Shown in pieces: positions 54,820-64,000 of a stretch of 64,000 nucleotides of DNA; the first letter of the stretch is position 1; every line of letters begins with the position of its first letter. The DNA is from Candidatus Cryptobacteroides onthequi (GTDB lineage: Bacteria; Bacteroidota; Bacteroidia; Bacteroidales; UBA932), in contig JAGHSA010000049.1 of assembly GCA_018066125.1 (NCBI GenBank), forward strand, positions 1 through 64,000, written 5' to 3'. The notes under the pieces were generated by a model, which had not been told where the DNA came from, searched no databases, and worked only from the letters and a program-made list of their open reading frames with translations. Both the position numbers and the translations under genes were made by a program.

Positions 54820-56271
54820 TTATTCGTCTTCCATTCCCTCGTAGAGGCTGTCCATCTGTCCCTGGACCTTGTCCTTGAACTTGCTCCAAGTGATGCTGAA
54901 CCTGCTCGGCTTCCTTTCTGTACGCTGTCTGGCAGGTTTCTTCGGCTGACTCGGCTTGACCTTCTCAGTGTGTGCATCTCCGAAGAGGGTGCCGTCGTTT
55001 GGAATCTCTTCCTGCGCAGCTTCTTCAGTTTCTGTCTCTGTCTCGGCAGCGATGTCATCGCTCTGGGTGAGTCTCACAGGTGCGTCCTTGGTGCAGTTCA
55101 GTACGGTGTTCTCCTTTGCGGCGAGGATGAGTCCCACCGAGGTGGCAGCCTCTGTCTCAGAGATTCCGTGGCAGCCGGTGGCTGTGAACAGATGAAGAGG
55201 ATATCCCTCGCGCACAGTGTAGCCGGACATCGACTTGATGAGGTTGCCGCAATTGGTGATGTTTGCCCCGCCGCCGGTTATGACCACTCCGCTGCGGAGT
55301 TCATCCGAGTATCCGCTCTGCTCGATCTCGTAGAGCATGGCCTCGATGATCTCGGACTCCCTGCATGTGATGATCTCGGAAAGGTATTTCACCGGGAGCT
55401 GCTTTTCCATGGCATTCTCGACGTAGTTGATCTGGATGATTTTCTCGCTCATGGATGCCAGTCTGTCCGGCTGGCATGCTCCATATGCGAGCTTGATGTT
55501 CTCGGCAAGTGCTGTCGAGATGCCGCACTCTATCTTGATGTCCCCGGTGACAGTGTTGCCTCCGAACGGGATGGCTGCATAATGTCTGAGGATGTCGTTC
55601 TTGTAGATGGTGACAGAGGTGACACCTGCACCGAGCTCGATCAGGGCGACTCCGTTCTCTCTCTCTTCAGGGGTGAGGACGGCCTTTGCCACGGCGTCAG
55701 GTGTGAATATCTTGTCTGCAATGGCTACGCCGACATTGTTGAAGACCATGTCGATGTTGGTGGAGGAGCGCTTTGAGCCGATGAAGGCCTTGAAGTTGCC
55801 TTCGACCTCAGGGCTCACCATGCCCACGATGTCGCTTTCTGCTGTCTGGAAACAGTCTTCCACGGAGAAGGACTGAGCCACAGCTCCGTAGATGACTTCC
55901 TTGCTGCTGTCTTCAAGCGGATAGGAATCCACGGCCTCAGACTTGAGGGCGCTGATCTCCTCGGTGGAGATGCTTTCGTCCACATTGGTCCTTTCGAGCC
56001 TTGCAGTGGCTTTTTCCTGTCTTACATAGTACCTCGGAAGACCGACCACTGCCTGGCTGACCTTGATGCCGAGATCCTTCTCGGCCTCATCCAGCGCCTT
56101 TCTGAGCGGTGCGGAAACTTTCTGAGGATTGAAGACATGGCTGTTCCTCACACCCTCGGAAGGTGTTTCCTTGAAATAGATCATCTGCACGTCGTCGCCC
56201 TCGACCCGCGCCACTGCAACAGCGATCTTAGATGTCCCCAGGTCCACTGAGGTGATGTATCTTTCCTCCAT
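54820..56271 (-). CDS. ftsA: Cell division protein FtsA
   Basis: This 483-residue actin-like protein tethers FtsZ to the membrane. ITSVDLGTSKIAV is the N-terminal phosphate-binding line; GAGVTSVTIYKN and VVITGGGANITN are the other ATPase motifs. The C-terminus has a basic linker (KPARQRTERKPSRF) and an amphipathic end (WSKFKDKVQGQMDSLYEG) suited to membrane binding. The start at MEERYITS (56271) leaves 8 bp after ftsQ; an upstream ATG (56292) overlaps ftsQ. Confidence 0.95.
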   Translation of the reverse strand: MEERYITSVDLGTSKIAVAVARVEGDDVQMIYFKETPSEGVRNSHVFNPQKVSAPLRKALDEAEKDLGIKVSQAVVGLPRYYVRQEKATARLERTNVDESISTEEISALKSEAVDSYPLEDSSKEVIYGAVAQSFSVEDCFQTAESDIVGMVSPEVEGNFKAFIGSKRSSTNIDMVFNNVGVAIADKIFTPDAVAKAVLTPEERENGVALIELGAGVTSVTIYKNDILRHYAAIPFGGNTVTGDIKIECGISTALAENIKLAYGACQPDRLASMSEKIIQINYVENAMEKQLPVKYLSEIITCRESEIIEAMLYEIEQSGYSDELRSGVVITGGGANITNCGNLIKSMSGYTVREGYPLHLFTATGCHGISETEAATSVGLILAAKENTVLNCTKDAPVRLTQSDDIAAETETETEEAAQEEIPNDGTLFGDAHTEKVKPSQPKKPARQRTERKPSRFSITWSKFKDKVQGQMDSLYEGMEDE

Positions 56272-56279
56272 ATGTCGTA

Positions 56280-57056
56280 TTATTTTCTGCATATTATCTG
56301 TCCGTCGTATTTGACATTCACGGTCGAATAGTATCCTTCTTCGACGGACGGTCTTATGTATTCGTAGTATTTCTCGATCCTAGAGAATTTGTCGGCCACT
56401 CCATCCGGGCTGCCGAACACTATTTTCTCCTTTCCGACCCTCGGCACGAGGATCAGATCCCCCTTGGATGAGACAGCCACCTGTACGATGCTGTCCTTCC
56501 ATGTCTTGCTCCTGGACAGCCATGCCATCATCCCGAGGACTCCGTTGATCCATCTGTCCTCCGCCTCTGTCCTGGCCTTTCCCTTGTAACCTGCCTCGCA
56601 GGCTATCGGTATGTCGCCATCCACGACAGGCACGTCGGCGCTGTAATTCTCCTGAAGAGGGAAAATGTACCCTCTTTCATCTACATAGAAGCCGGTGTCT
56701 CCTTTCTGGAATCTCAGCACCGGCGCCCTCTGGGCCAGTCTGATGTTGAGATTGCCGTCCGGAGTGATGAATGCTTCGCTTTTGAGCACGGCACTCTGCT
56801 CGTCGAGAATCTTCTCTATCCTGCAGAGATTCACACTGTCGAGCCTCTGGCCAATGTAGCTGCCGTAGTATTTCTCGATATAGGCTCTGACGTCATCCTC
56901 GGAGACGAACCTGTTGGCGTCTGCATATTCGACCTTCAGTCCCTCACATGTCAGCTTTGAACGGTGGCGGTCCTTGGCTGTGACAAGCAGGACGAGCCCG
57001 GCGGCGGTCACCACCAGGGACGAGATGAGTATGATCTGGCGAATAGCAGGTCTCAT
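56280..57056 (-). CDS. ftsQ: Cell division protein FtsQ/DivIB
   Basis: This 258-residue bitopic protein has one N-terminal membrane segment (~8-27, IILISSLVVTAAGLVLLVTA) and a periplasmic domain with a POTRA-like part. Sequence conservation is low, as usual, but position between murC and ftsA is diagnostic. It links FtsZ-ring assembly with septal wall synthesis. It starts 3 bp after murC. Confidence 0.9.
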   Translation of the reverse strand: MRPAIRQIILISSLVVTAAGLVLLVTAKDRHRSKLTCEGLKVEYADANRFVSEDDVRAYIEKYYGSYIGQRLDSVNLCRIEKILDEQSAVLKSEAFITPDGNLNIRLAQRAPVLRFQKGDTGFYVDERGYIFPLQENYSADVPVVDGDIPIACEAGYKGKARTEAEDRWINGVLGMMAWLSRSKTWKDSIVQVAVSSKGDLILVPRVGKEKIVFGSPDGVADKFSRIEKYYEYIRPSVEEGYYSTVNVKYDGQIICRK

Positions 57057-57059
57057 GTG

Positions 57060-58412
57060 TTATATCCTCTTTTCAAGCATTTCTGTGACAGGTCCGATGA
57101 ATCTGTCGATGTCTCCGGCACCGAAGGTCACGAGCACGTCTATGTCCTCTTTCTCGAGATAATCCATAAGCCCGCTCTTAGGAAGCATGAGTTTCTCTGG
57201 GGCCGTGACATCCTTGAAAATGATTTCGGAAGTCACTCCCGGGATAGGCTCCTCCCTTGCGGGATAGATGTCCAGCAGGATGAGTTTGTCAACCTTGCTG
57301 AGCGCTGCTGCAAATTCCGGGGCAAAGTCTCTTGTCCTGGTGAAAAGATGCGGCTGGAATATGGCGGTTATCTTCCTCTCCGGGAAAATGCCCCTGATGG
57401 AGGATATTGCGGTGGCGAGCTCCTCCGGGTGGTGGGCATAGTCGTCGATATATGTCAGTCGGCCATTGTTGACGTGCACGTCTATCCTTCTCTTGGCTCC
57501 GGCGAATGTGCCTATGGCCTTCCTGATCTTTTCCGGGTCGGTGCCGTTGCAGAGGCAGATGGCCGCAGCAGCGATGCTGTTTTCCACATTGACCCAGCCG
57601 AGGGTGCCAACCTTGATGTCGCTGAGGACACCTTCAGGATGGACGAGGTCGTAGGTATAGTGGCCCAGACTGTCAAGCCTCATATTGGTGGCATGGAAAT
57701 CAGCCTCGGGGTCGTCAAGATGATATGTCAGAATCTTTGCCTTTGTATCATCGGGTCCTATCGGGAGCCCCTTCTTGATGATGAGGTTTCCGCTGACCTG
57801 TGATGCGTAGATCCTGAAGGATTCCTGCACATGCTCCAGGTCTCCGTAGATGTCGAGATGGTCGGCATCCATGGCGGTTATGACCGAAATCGCCGGGTGA
57901 AGCTGGTGGAATGAACGGTCGAATTCATCAGCTTCTACCACTACCACCGGGTTGTGGCTCATGAGCATGTTGGTGCCGTAATTCTTGGATATGCCTCCGA
58001 GGAATGCCGAACATCCGTCGCCGCTCTCGGTGATGATGTGGGCGACCATGGTGCTCGTGGTGGTCTTTCCGTGGGTGCCGGCTACGGCGAGACACTTCTG
58101 ACCCTGAGTGATCTCTCCGAGCATCTTGGAGCGCTTGATGACTCTGTACCTGTTGTCAAGGACATACTGGAGCTCGTTGAGAGTGGACGGAATGGCAGGT
58201 GTATAGACCACCAGAGTTTCCTCTACATTGTGGGGAATCAGCTCGGGACGGTCTTCATAGTGCACCTGGATGCCTTCTTCCTCAAGCTTGCGCGTGAGCT
58301 CCGACGGGGTGCGGTCATATCCGCCCACATTGAAGCCCTTGAATTTGTAATATCTGGCGATGGCACTCATGCCGATGCCTCCGATTCCTATGAAATATAT
58401 GTTCTTGTACAT
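57060..58412 (-). CDS. murC: UDP-N-acetylmuramate--L-alanine ligase
   Basis: This 450-residue Mur ligase adds L-Ala to UDP-MurNAc. The N-terminal IGIGGIGMSAIA, P-loop GTHGKTTTS (~112-120) and central VEADEFDRSF match MurC. The start is chosen at the ATG 58412, which overlaps the murG stop as TGATG; a GTG one codon earlier is also in frame. It is part of the dcw cluster. Confidence 0.96.
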   Translation of the reverse strand: MYKNIYFIGIGGIGMSAIARYYKFKGFNVGGYDRTPSELTRKLEEEGIQVHYEDRPELIPHNVEETLVVYTPAIPSTLNELQYVLDNRYRVIKRSKMLGEITQGQKCLAVAGTHGKTTTSTMVAHIITESGDGCSAFLGGISKNYGTNMLMSHNPVVVVEADEFDRSFHQLHPAISVITAMDADHLDIYGDLEHVQESFRIYASQVSGNLIIKKGLPIGPDDTKAKILTYHLDDPEADFHATNMRLDSLGHYTYDLVHPEGVLSDIKVGTLGWVNVENSIAAAAICLCNGTDPEKIRKAIGTFAGAKRRIDVHVNNGRLTYIDDYAHHPEELATAISSIRGIFPERKITAIFQPHLFTRTRDFAPEFAAALSKVDKLILLDIYPAREEPIPGVTSEIIFKDVTAPEKLMLPKSGLMDYLEKEDIDVLVTFGAGDIDRFIGPVTEMLEKRI

Positions 58413-59542
58413 CACTTCAGCAGTTTATATACCTCGTCTGCGATTTCCTGTGCCGCATTCATCTTGGCCATGGCGCCGGCGTTCGCCTCTATGGCGCTCA
58501 GCCTTTCAGGATCTGCGAGCAGACCGAGCGCGGAAGGGAGAAGCTTCTCCCTGGCTTCGGAGTCCCTGATGAGGAGCGCGGCATCCCTGCGCACAAGTGC
58601 CATGGCATTGTGGGTCTGGTGGTCTTCCGCCACATTTGGGGACGGAACGAACACGGCAGCCTTGTGAGCGGCGCATATCTCGGATACGGAGCTTGCGCCC
58701 GAGCGCGAGATGATGACGTCCGCCATGTCGTAGGCCAGGTCCATCCTGCCTATGAAATCGTTGTATTTTATGCCCTGGAGGTCCCTGTGGCCCTCCATGA
58801 ATGTGTCAACGCCTTTCTTGTAGTATTTTCCGCACTGCCAGAGTACCTCCACGTCTCCGCCTCCCGGGCAGCCTGCAGAGATCCAGCTTTTCATGGCGTT
58901 GTTGAGTGTGCCGCTTCCGAGGCTTCCACCCACCACGAGTATGTGCTTCTTCGCCGGATCCATGCCGTAATATTTCAGCCCCTCCTCCTTTGTCTGAGGC
59001 GTGGCCGGGACTATGTCCTTGCGTATCGGATTTCCCGTGAGGACTATCTTGTCTGCCGGGAAGAATCTCTCCATTCCTTCGTATGCGACGCATATGCGGC
59101 CGACTTTCTTTGCCAGAATCTTGTTTGTGAGGCCTGCGAAGCCGTTCTGCTCCTGGATGAGGGAAGGAATGCCCATGCGTGTGGCCGCGTAGAGGAGGGG
59201 AGCGCTGGCGTAGCCTCCCACACCGATGGCGATGTCCGGCTTGAACTCCCTGATCAGGCGTTTTGCCTTGAAGACGCTTGCAAGCACCTTGAACGGCACC
59301 TGGATGTCATTGATGAAATTCCTCCAGTTGAGCTGTCTCTGGAGCCCGACGATGGGAAGTCCCACAATCTTGAAACCTGCAGCCGGCACCTTTTCCATCT
59401 CCATCTTTCCTTCCGCTCCGACAAACAGTATCTCAGACTCCGGGTTGAGCTCCCTGAGCCTGCTTGCGATGGATACGGCCGGGAAGATGTGACCACCCGT
59501 GCCTCCGCCGCTTATTATGACTCTGATCTTCTTATACTCCAT
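58412..59542 (-). CDS. murG: UDP-GlcNAc:lipid I N-acetylglucosaminyltransferase
   Basis: This 376-residue GT28 enzyme makes lipid II on the inner face of the cytoplasmic membrane. The glycine-rich GGGTGGHIFPA (12-22) binds diphosphate, and VVGGSLGSGTLN and ISRSGASSVSEIC are the second and third family motifs. It lies 2 bp after ftsW and is coupled to murC through a TGATG overlap. Confidence 0.96.
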   Translation of the reverse strand: MEYKKIRVIISGGGTGGHIFPAVSIASRLRELNPESEILFVGAEGKMEMEKVPAAGFKIVGLPIVGLQRQLNWRNFINDIQVPFKVLASVFKAKRLIREFKPDIAIGVGGYASAPLLYAATRMGIPSLIQEQNGFAGLTNKILAKKVGRICVAYEGMERFFPADKIVLTGNPIRKDIVPATPQTKEEGLKYYGMDPAKKHILVVGGSLGSGTLNNAMKSWISAGCPGGGDVEVLWQCGKYYKKGVDTFMEGHRDLQGIKYNDFIGRMDLAYDMADVIISRSGASSVSEICAAHKAAVFVPSPNVAEDHQTHNAMALVRRDAALLIRDSEAREKLLPSALGLLADPERLSAIEANAGAMAKMNAAQEIADEVYKLLK

Positions 59543-59544
59543 TG

Positions 59545-60978
59545 CTACAATATGTCATTGTCAGTGAATTCTCCATTTGACTCGAACTCGTCCAGGATGC
59601 CGAGGTTTTCCATGATGACATCACCGCTGCTGTCATCCGACATCAGCGATCCCGCCTTTGCGGATGCCACTTCTATCTTCTCGCTTGCCATGCGGCTGAT
59701 CGACAGGATGATGCCGAATGCGACGCTGAAACAGAGGAACGACGAGGTGCCGTGACTAATCAGCGGCAGCGTCTGGCCGGTGAGGATACCGAGGTCGCAG
59801 TTGATGATCACATGGAAGATACCCTGACCTGTGATGAGCAGGCAGAGTCCGGCCACGGCGATCTTCGCGAAGTTGTTGTCACAGTTCCTGGCTATGAGCG
59901 AGCCTCTGGCCATGAGGCTGATATACAGCATGATGACGAATATGCCTCCCAGGAGTCCGTATTCCTCCACTATGAAACTGAACATATAGTCCTCGTACAT
60001 CACAGGGACTATGTATTTCTGGGTGCTCTGTCCGGGTCCCTTGCCCATGATGCCTCCCTCGTGGATGGCGATCTTGGCTCCCATCGGCTGCCTTATCTTG
60101 TCCAGGGCGTCGTAGTAATCTCTGCTTCCTTCCTTGGCAGCCATGAATTTCTCATAGTCGTCAAGGTGGATTTCCTCACCTTCCATAGGGCTGATGAGGT
60201 GGAGTCGGCTCAGACCCGTGCCGATTCTCTCGAAGAGAGGATGCTCCATATGGTTTCTGGTCGCGAGATAGAGTCCGGCGCATCCGGCTATCATGCCGCA
60301 GCCTATCACTCCCAGCACGATGACGTGCCTGAAATCCATGCCTCCGATGACTATGGTCGCCACCATGATCATGGCTATGAAGAGTGCGCTGGAAGTACCT
60401 CCGAGGAGGACGAGCAGGGTGGTGATGAGGATAGGACAATATATGTATATCACCTCTTTCCAGATAGGCTTTGCCAGGAAGCTGAACTTTTCATGCCTTG
60501 ACAGAAGATTGGCCAGGAAGAACTTGTCCTTCTTGAATGTGTCCACGGCCCAGGCGAGATACATGATCATGCCGACTTTCGCCACTTCGAATACGTGTAC
60601 CTGGAATCCCGCGACCTTGAGCACACGCCATGCGCCGTTGATCGGCATGGCCTTGACTATTCCCAGATTCTTGTGGGATGCCAGGAGCATAAGCATCATG
60701 AAGCAGATGGCGAATGCGTATTTGGATATGAATTTGAAGACCTTGATCCTCTTGATCCGGAAACACAGGAAGATGGCGGCCATGCCCAGCATGATGGTGA
60801 CAAACTGGCCGCTGACTATGTCCAGACGGGATGTCGTGTCGGTCGCCATGAGAGATGTGGACGAGAAGATGCTCACGAGCGAGATCAGGCTCAGGCAGAG
60901 CACGATGATCCAGACCACCTTGTCTCCTGACAGGTGATCCATGAAGTTGAGTCTCTCTTCCACGTTCTCTTTTTTCAT
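59545..60978 (-). CDS. ftsW: SEDS family division glycosyltransferase FtsW
   Basis: This 477-residue membrane protein with about ten helices polymerises lipid II at the septum. Family landmarks are the NGAWRVLKVAGFQVHVFEVAK line, GIMGKGPGQSTQKYIVPVMYEDYMFSFIVEEYGLLGG and the late TGQTLPLISHGTSS. It has a long cytoplasmic C-terminal tail (~430-477) of acidic character. It starts 3 bp after murD. RodA is the paralogue; the dcw position decides for FtsW. Confidence 0.94.
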   Translation of the reverse strand: MKKENVEERLNFMDHLSGDKVVWIIVLCLSLISLVSIFSSTSLMATDTTSRLDIVSGQFVTIMLGMAAIFLCFRIKRIKVFKFISKYAFAICFMMLMLLASHKNLGIVKAMPINGAWRVLKVAGFQVHVFEVAKVGMIMYLAWAVDTFKKDKFFLANLLSRHEKFSFLAKPIWKEVIYIYCPILITTLLVLLGGTSSALFIAMIMVATIVIGGMDFRHVIVLGVIGCGMIAGCAGLYLATRNHMEHPLFERIGTGLSRLHLISPMEGEEIHLDDYEKFMAAKEGSRDYYDALDKIRQPMGAKIAIHEGGIMGKGPGQSTQKYIVPVMYEDYMFSFIVEEYGLLGGIFVIMLYISLMARGSLIARNCDNNFAKIAVAGLCLLITGQGIFHVIINCDLGILTGQTLPLISHGTSSFLCFSVAFGIILSISRMASEKIEVASAKAGSLMSDDSSGDVIMENLGILDEFESNGEFTDNDIL

Positions 60979-60981
60979 ATC

Positions 60982-62322
60982 CTAAAGTTTTCTTACTGCA
61001 TCCTTGAATTTCTCACCTCTGTCCTCATAGCAGGTGAAGAGGTCGAAGCTGGCGCAGCAAGGGCTGAGGAGCACCACGTCTCCGGGAGCCGCAAGCCTGC
61101 TGGATGCGTTCACAGCCTCTTCTGCAGAGTGTGTGTCGACCATGTTCTCTGCTCCTATGATGCCTTCGAATGCTTCGTGTATCTTCTTGTTGTCGATGCC
61201 GAGGCATACGATGGCCTTGACCTTGTCCCTGACAAGCTGGTTCATCACGCTGTAATCATTGCCCTTGTCCTTGCCTCCGACAATCCAGATCACCGGCCTT
61301 GTCTGGCACTCAAGGGCATACCATGCCGCGTCGACATTGGTTGCCTTGGAGTCATTGATATAGAGCACGTCCTTGATGCTGAGCACCGGCTCGAGCCTGT
61401 GCTCGATAGGCGCGAATGTCGCAAGGCTCTCTCTGATGACCTCGTCGTCGATATCCACGGCCTTTGCCGCGAGGGCTGCGGCCATCGAGTTGTAGACATT
61501 GTGTATGCCTCCGAGAGAGAGCTCCCTGAGGTAGAGGTCTGTCTCGCTTTCCTCGTATCTGAGGACGATCTTGTCCTTGTCCAGATATGCACCCTGCTCC
61601 ACTTTGGCCTTCTGGCTGAACGGGAGCATTTTGGTCTGGAGCACTATCTTGTTGAGGTGCTCGATGGTGATTTCGTCATCAGAGTCGAAGATGAAGCAGT
61701 CTTCCGGTCTGAGATTCCTGGTGATGCGGAACTTGGACTTCGTGTAGTTCTCCATCTTGTACTCGTACCTGTCCAGGTGGTCCGGAGTGATGTTGGTGAT
61801 GATGGCGATGTCGGGGTGGAAGTCGTAGACATTGTCAAGCTGGAAGCTGCTGATCTCGAGCACATAGTAGTCATAGTGCCCGGTAGCCACCTGATATGCG
61901 TAGCTCTTGCCTATGTTGCCCCCGAGTCCCACATTGAGGCCAGCCTGCTGAAGCAGGTAGTAGATCAGGGAAGTCGTTGTGGTCTTGCCGTTGCTTCCGG
62001 TGATGCATATCTTCTTGGCGCTGTCATACCTGCCTGCAAACTCGATTTCCGAGATGATGTGTATGCCGGCATCCATGAGCTTGCGCACGATAGGTGCCTT
62101 CACAGGGATGCCCGGGCTCTTGACCACCTCGTCGGCATTGAGGATGAGCTCTTCCGTGTGCTGTCCCTCTTCGAATGGGATCTCCCACTTGCGGAGCTCG
62201 TCGGCGTACTTCTCCTCGATTTTTCCGAAATCCGAGAGGAATACGTCGAAACCCTTGACTTTTGCGAGCACTGCAGCGCCTACGCCGCTTTCTGCTCCAC
62301 CCAATACTACTATTCTGGACAT
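60982..62322 (-). CDS. murD: UDP-N-acetylmuramoylalanine--D-glutamate ligase
   Basis: This 446-residue Mur ligase adds D-Glu. P-loop ITGSNGKTTTT (~107-117), VLEISSFQLD (family-typical ELSSFQL) and INDSKATNVDAAWYAL are seen. It lies 12 bp after mraY and 3 bp before ftsW. A long open frame on the opposite strand (60934-62562) is a compositional shadow of this gene. Confidence 0.96.
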   Translation of the reverse strand: MSRIVVLGGAESGVGAAVLAKVKGFDVFLSDFGKIEEKYADELRKWEIPFEEGQHTEELILNADEVVKSPGIPVKAPIVRKLMDAGIHIISEIEFAGRYDSAKKICITGSNGKTTTTSLIYYLLQQAGLNVGLGGNIGKSYAYQVATGHYDYYVLEISSFQLDNVYDFHPDIAIITNITPDHLDRYEYKMENYTKSKFRITRNLRPEDCFIFDSDDEITIEHLNKIVLQTKMLPFSQKAKVEQGAYLDKDKIVLRYEESETDLYLRELSLGGIHNVYNSMAAALAAKAVDIDDEVIRESLATFAPIEHRLEPVLSIKDVLYINDSKATNVDAAWYALECQTRPVIWIVGGKDKGNDYSVMNQLVRDKVKAIVCLGIDNKKIHEAFEGIIGAENMVDTHSAEEAVNASSRLAAPGDVVLLSPCCASFDLFTCYEDRGEKFKDAVRKL

Positions 62323-62334
62323 GATCTGTATGGT

Positions 62335-63630
62335 TTATCTGAGTTTGAGGATTGCAAGTGTCGATACGGCGAGGATGATTCCCACAAGCCAGAACCTGGA
62401 AACGATCTTGGCTTCAGGGATGGCCTTCACCGGATGCTTGATGAGCGCCGGGATGCCCTCTTTCTGGTAGTGGTGGTGGAGGGGACTCATCTTGAATACC
62501 CTTTTTCCTTCACCGTATTTTTTCTTCGTGTATTTGAAGTAGCCTCTCTGGATGAGCACTGAGGCGGACTCCACGAAGAAGATGCCGCAGAGCAGAGGGA
62601 GAAGCAGCTCTTTGCGTATGAGGATGGCGCTGACACCGATGATGCCTCCGATAGTGAGGCTTCCGGTATCGCCCATGAACACCTGTGCCGGGAATGAGTT
62701 GTACCAGAGGAAACCCATGAGCGCTCCAACGAACGCCGACATGAATATCGCGATCTCTCCGGTTCCGGGCATATACATGATGTTGAGGTACCCCGCATTG
62801 AGGATGTTGCCTCCCAGCCATGCCAGGATGCCTATGACCACTCCGACCGAAGCAGAAGTGCCGGCTGCGAGTCCGTCCATGCCGTCGGTGAGATTTGTGC
62901 CGTTGGAGCATGCCGTGATCACGAGGATGATCATAAGCACGTAAATCGCCCATTTGCAGTACCATCCCCATTTACCCTTGAATGGAGAGAGCCACTTGTA
63001 GTCGAATTCGTGGTTCTTGACGAAAGGTATGGTAGTCTTTGTGCTCTTGACCACATCCTCCTTGTGCCATGAAGATGACTGGACGAGCTTCTCTGAATTG
63101 ACGTTCAGTTCGCTTCTTTCAGCAGTGACATGGATATTCTCTGTCATCACGTTTTCCCTGACGACAATATCCGGGCTCACCCATACGGTCAGGCCGATGA
63201 TGAAGCCGAGAGCCACCTGCCCGGCGAGCTTCTTCTTTTCGCTGAGGCCTTCCTTGTTGTGTCTGAACACCTTTATATAGTCATCGGCAAAGCCCAGGGC
63301 GCCGCACCAGAGTGTGGTGAAGATGAGCAGTATGACATATATGTTGGTGAGGTTGCATATGAGGAGCACAGATACCATGATGGCGGCGATGATGATGATT
63401 CCGCCCATGGTAGGGGTGCCTTTCTTCTGCATCTGCCCTTCCAGACCGAGGTCGCGGATGGTCTCGCCTATCTGCTTCTTCTGGAGGAAGTCGATAAGCT
63501 TCCTTCCGCCGAACAGGGCGAATAGCATGCTTATGACAAACGCGGATATTGCCCTGAACGTGAGGTAGTTCATGAGCCCGTGTCCCGGGAAGTCATAGTC
63601 TTTCAGCAGCTGGAATAAATGGTATAGCAT
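62335..63630 (-). CDS. mraY: Phospho-N-acetylmuramoyl-pentapeptide transferase
   Basis: This 431-residue integral membrane enzyme makes lipid I. QKKGTPTMGGIIII, the DD motif in ALGFADDYIKVFR, and NLTDGMDGLA are the active-site lines. It is longer than E. coli MraY because of a hydrophilic insertion (~160-220) after a membrane segment, which is common in Bacteroidetes. It is 5 bp after murE. Confidence 0.95.
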   Translation of the reverse strand: MLYHLFQLLKDYDFPGHGLMNYLTFRAISAFVISMLFALFGGRKLIDFLQKKQIGETIRDLGLEGQMQKKGTPTMGGIIIIAAIMVSVLLICNLTNIYVILLIFTTLWCGALGFADDYIKVFRHNKEGLSEKKKLAGQVALGFIIGLTVWVSPDIVVRENVMTENIHVTAERSELNVNSEKLVQSSSWHKEDVVKSTKTTIPFVKNHEFDYKWLSPFKGKWGWYCKWAIYVLMIILVITACSNGTNLTDGMDGLAAGTSASVGVVIGILAWLGGNILNAGYLNIMYMPGTGEIAIFMSAFVGALMGFLWYNSFPAQVFMGDTGSLTIGGIIGVSAILIRKELLLPLLCGIFFVESASVLIQRGYFKYTKKKYGEGKRVFKMSPLHHHYQKEGIPALIKHPVKAIPEAKIVSRFWLVGIILAVSTLAILKLR

Positions 63631-63635
63631 AGGTC

Positions 63636-64000
63636 TTAGATGTTCATTTCCCTGAATGTGTCATTTACTATCTCCTTCTCATCGAAATGGATCTTTTCCT
63701 TTCCGATGACCTGGTAGTTCTCGTGCCCCTTTCCTGCAAGCAGGATCGTGGCGCTGTCCGGAGCGGTGAGGATGGCAGTACGTATGGCTTCCTTCCTGTC
63801 CGTGATGGTGATGGTCTTCGAGAGGCCCTTGGCGGTGAATCCTGCGCGAATATCCGCGATGATGTCCTCAGGCTTTTCTGTCCTTACATTGTCGGATGTC
63901 ACGAAGATCCTGTCAGCCATCTTCTCTGCCACCTGTGCCATCTCAGGTCTCTTTGTCTTGTCTCTGTCTCCTCCGCAGCCGAAGATGCATACGAGCTGTC
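63636..64000 (-). CDS. murE: UDP-MurNAc-tripeptide synthetase MurE (3' end only)
   Basis: The last ~121 residues of MurE are present; the gene runs off the right edge. FGCGGDRDKTKRPEMAQVAE and ILLAGKGHENYQVI are diagnostic. The residue-selecting motif reads TSDNVR, where meso-diaminopimelate-adding enzymes usually have DNPR; the Arg is kept, so DAP-type peptidoglycan is likely. It is the first visible gene of the dcw operon. Confidence 0.94.
   Translation of the reverse strand, partial: QLVCIFGCGGDRDKTKRPEMAQVAEKMADRIFVTSDNVRTEKPEDIIADIRAGFTAKGLSKTITITDRKEAIRTAILTAPDSATILLAGKGHENYQVIGKEKIHFDEKEIVNDTFREMNI

Noticed and set aside
58610..59755. 381-codon plus-strand frame opposite murG
   Set aside because: Compositional shadow of murG and ftsW with no recognisable protein features.
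60934..62562. 542-codon plus-strand open frame opposite murD
   Set aside because: murD is certain, and the antisense frame is rich in Leu/Val/Glu/His as expected from its codon use; no domain seen.
1..64000. tRNA, rRNA, CRISPR arrays, transposase genes, HTCS or sigma/anti-sigma regulators
   Set aside because: None was seen on reading both strands; no regular spaced repeats other than the 51-bp tandem and no transposase-like frame.

Overview
The window looks like a chromosomal segment of a pectin-degrading Bacteroidales bacterium (gut or rumen type). Four SusC/SusD outer-membrane pairs, many lipoprotein signal peptides with a Cys lipobox, no Shine-Dalgarno motifs, and repeated TAnnTTTG promoter elements (the Bacteroidetes -7 box) all point there. 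Genus cannot be settled from sequence reading alone.

Layout. 1-15.2 kb (+ strand): three consecutive SusC/SusD pairs, the last two SusC genes each with its own promoter. The first SusC is cut by the window edge and carries an OmpA-type peptidoglycan-binding domain fused to its C-terminus. 15.3-16.6 kb: a DUF3472 lipoprotein. 16.7-26.6 kb: uronate catabolism, namely exuT, eda and kdgK (-), a LacI-family regulator (+), uxaC (-), uxaB and uxaA (+), and a DUF554 membrane protein. 26.6-30.2 kb (-): kduD, kduI, a DUF4861 lipoprotein and a GH43. 30.2-32.0 kb: an AT-rich islet with a small lipoprotein and a small outer-membrane barrel, plus an internally deleted truB fragment, bracketed by two copies of a hairpin-plus-tail repeat. 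32.0-47.9 kb (-): a pectin utilisation operon in the order GH28, CE8, GH105, PL1, SusC, SusD and a giant surface lipoprotein with four beta-helix modules. A GH36-like alpha-galactosidase diverges from it. 50.1-64.0 kb (-): truB, rpiB, gltX and the division/cell-wall cluster read as murE-mraY-murD-ftsW-murG-murC-ftsQ-ftsA-ftsZ.

How it works together. CE8 demethylates homogalacturonan, PL1 and GH28 cut it, SusC/SusD import oligomers, and GH105 trims unsaturated ends. Galacturonate is taken up by ExuT and goes through UxaC, UxaB and UxaA to KDG. The unsaturated product goes through KduI and KduD to KDG. KdgK and Eda finish to pyruvate and glyceraldehyde-3-phosphate. Both branches of pectin catabolism are therefore complete within about 31 kb.

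Three closely similar 16-bp sites with a conserved CACGG right half sit at the same distance upstream of TAnnTTTG boxes in three divergent promoter regions (kdgK/lacI, uxaC/uxaB, GH28/GH36). They are the best candidates for operators of the LacI regulator and would tie sugar-acid metabolism to the polysaccharide locus. The most unusual items are the SusC-OmpA fusion, this operator set, the repeat-bracketed islet with the truB remnant, and an intergenic element of interlocked inverted repeats at 21.1-21.4 kb.
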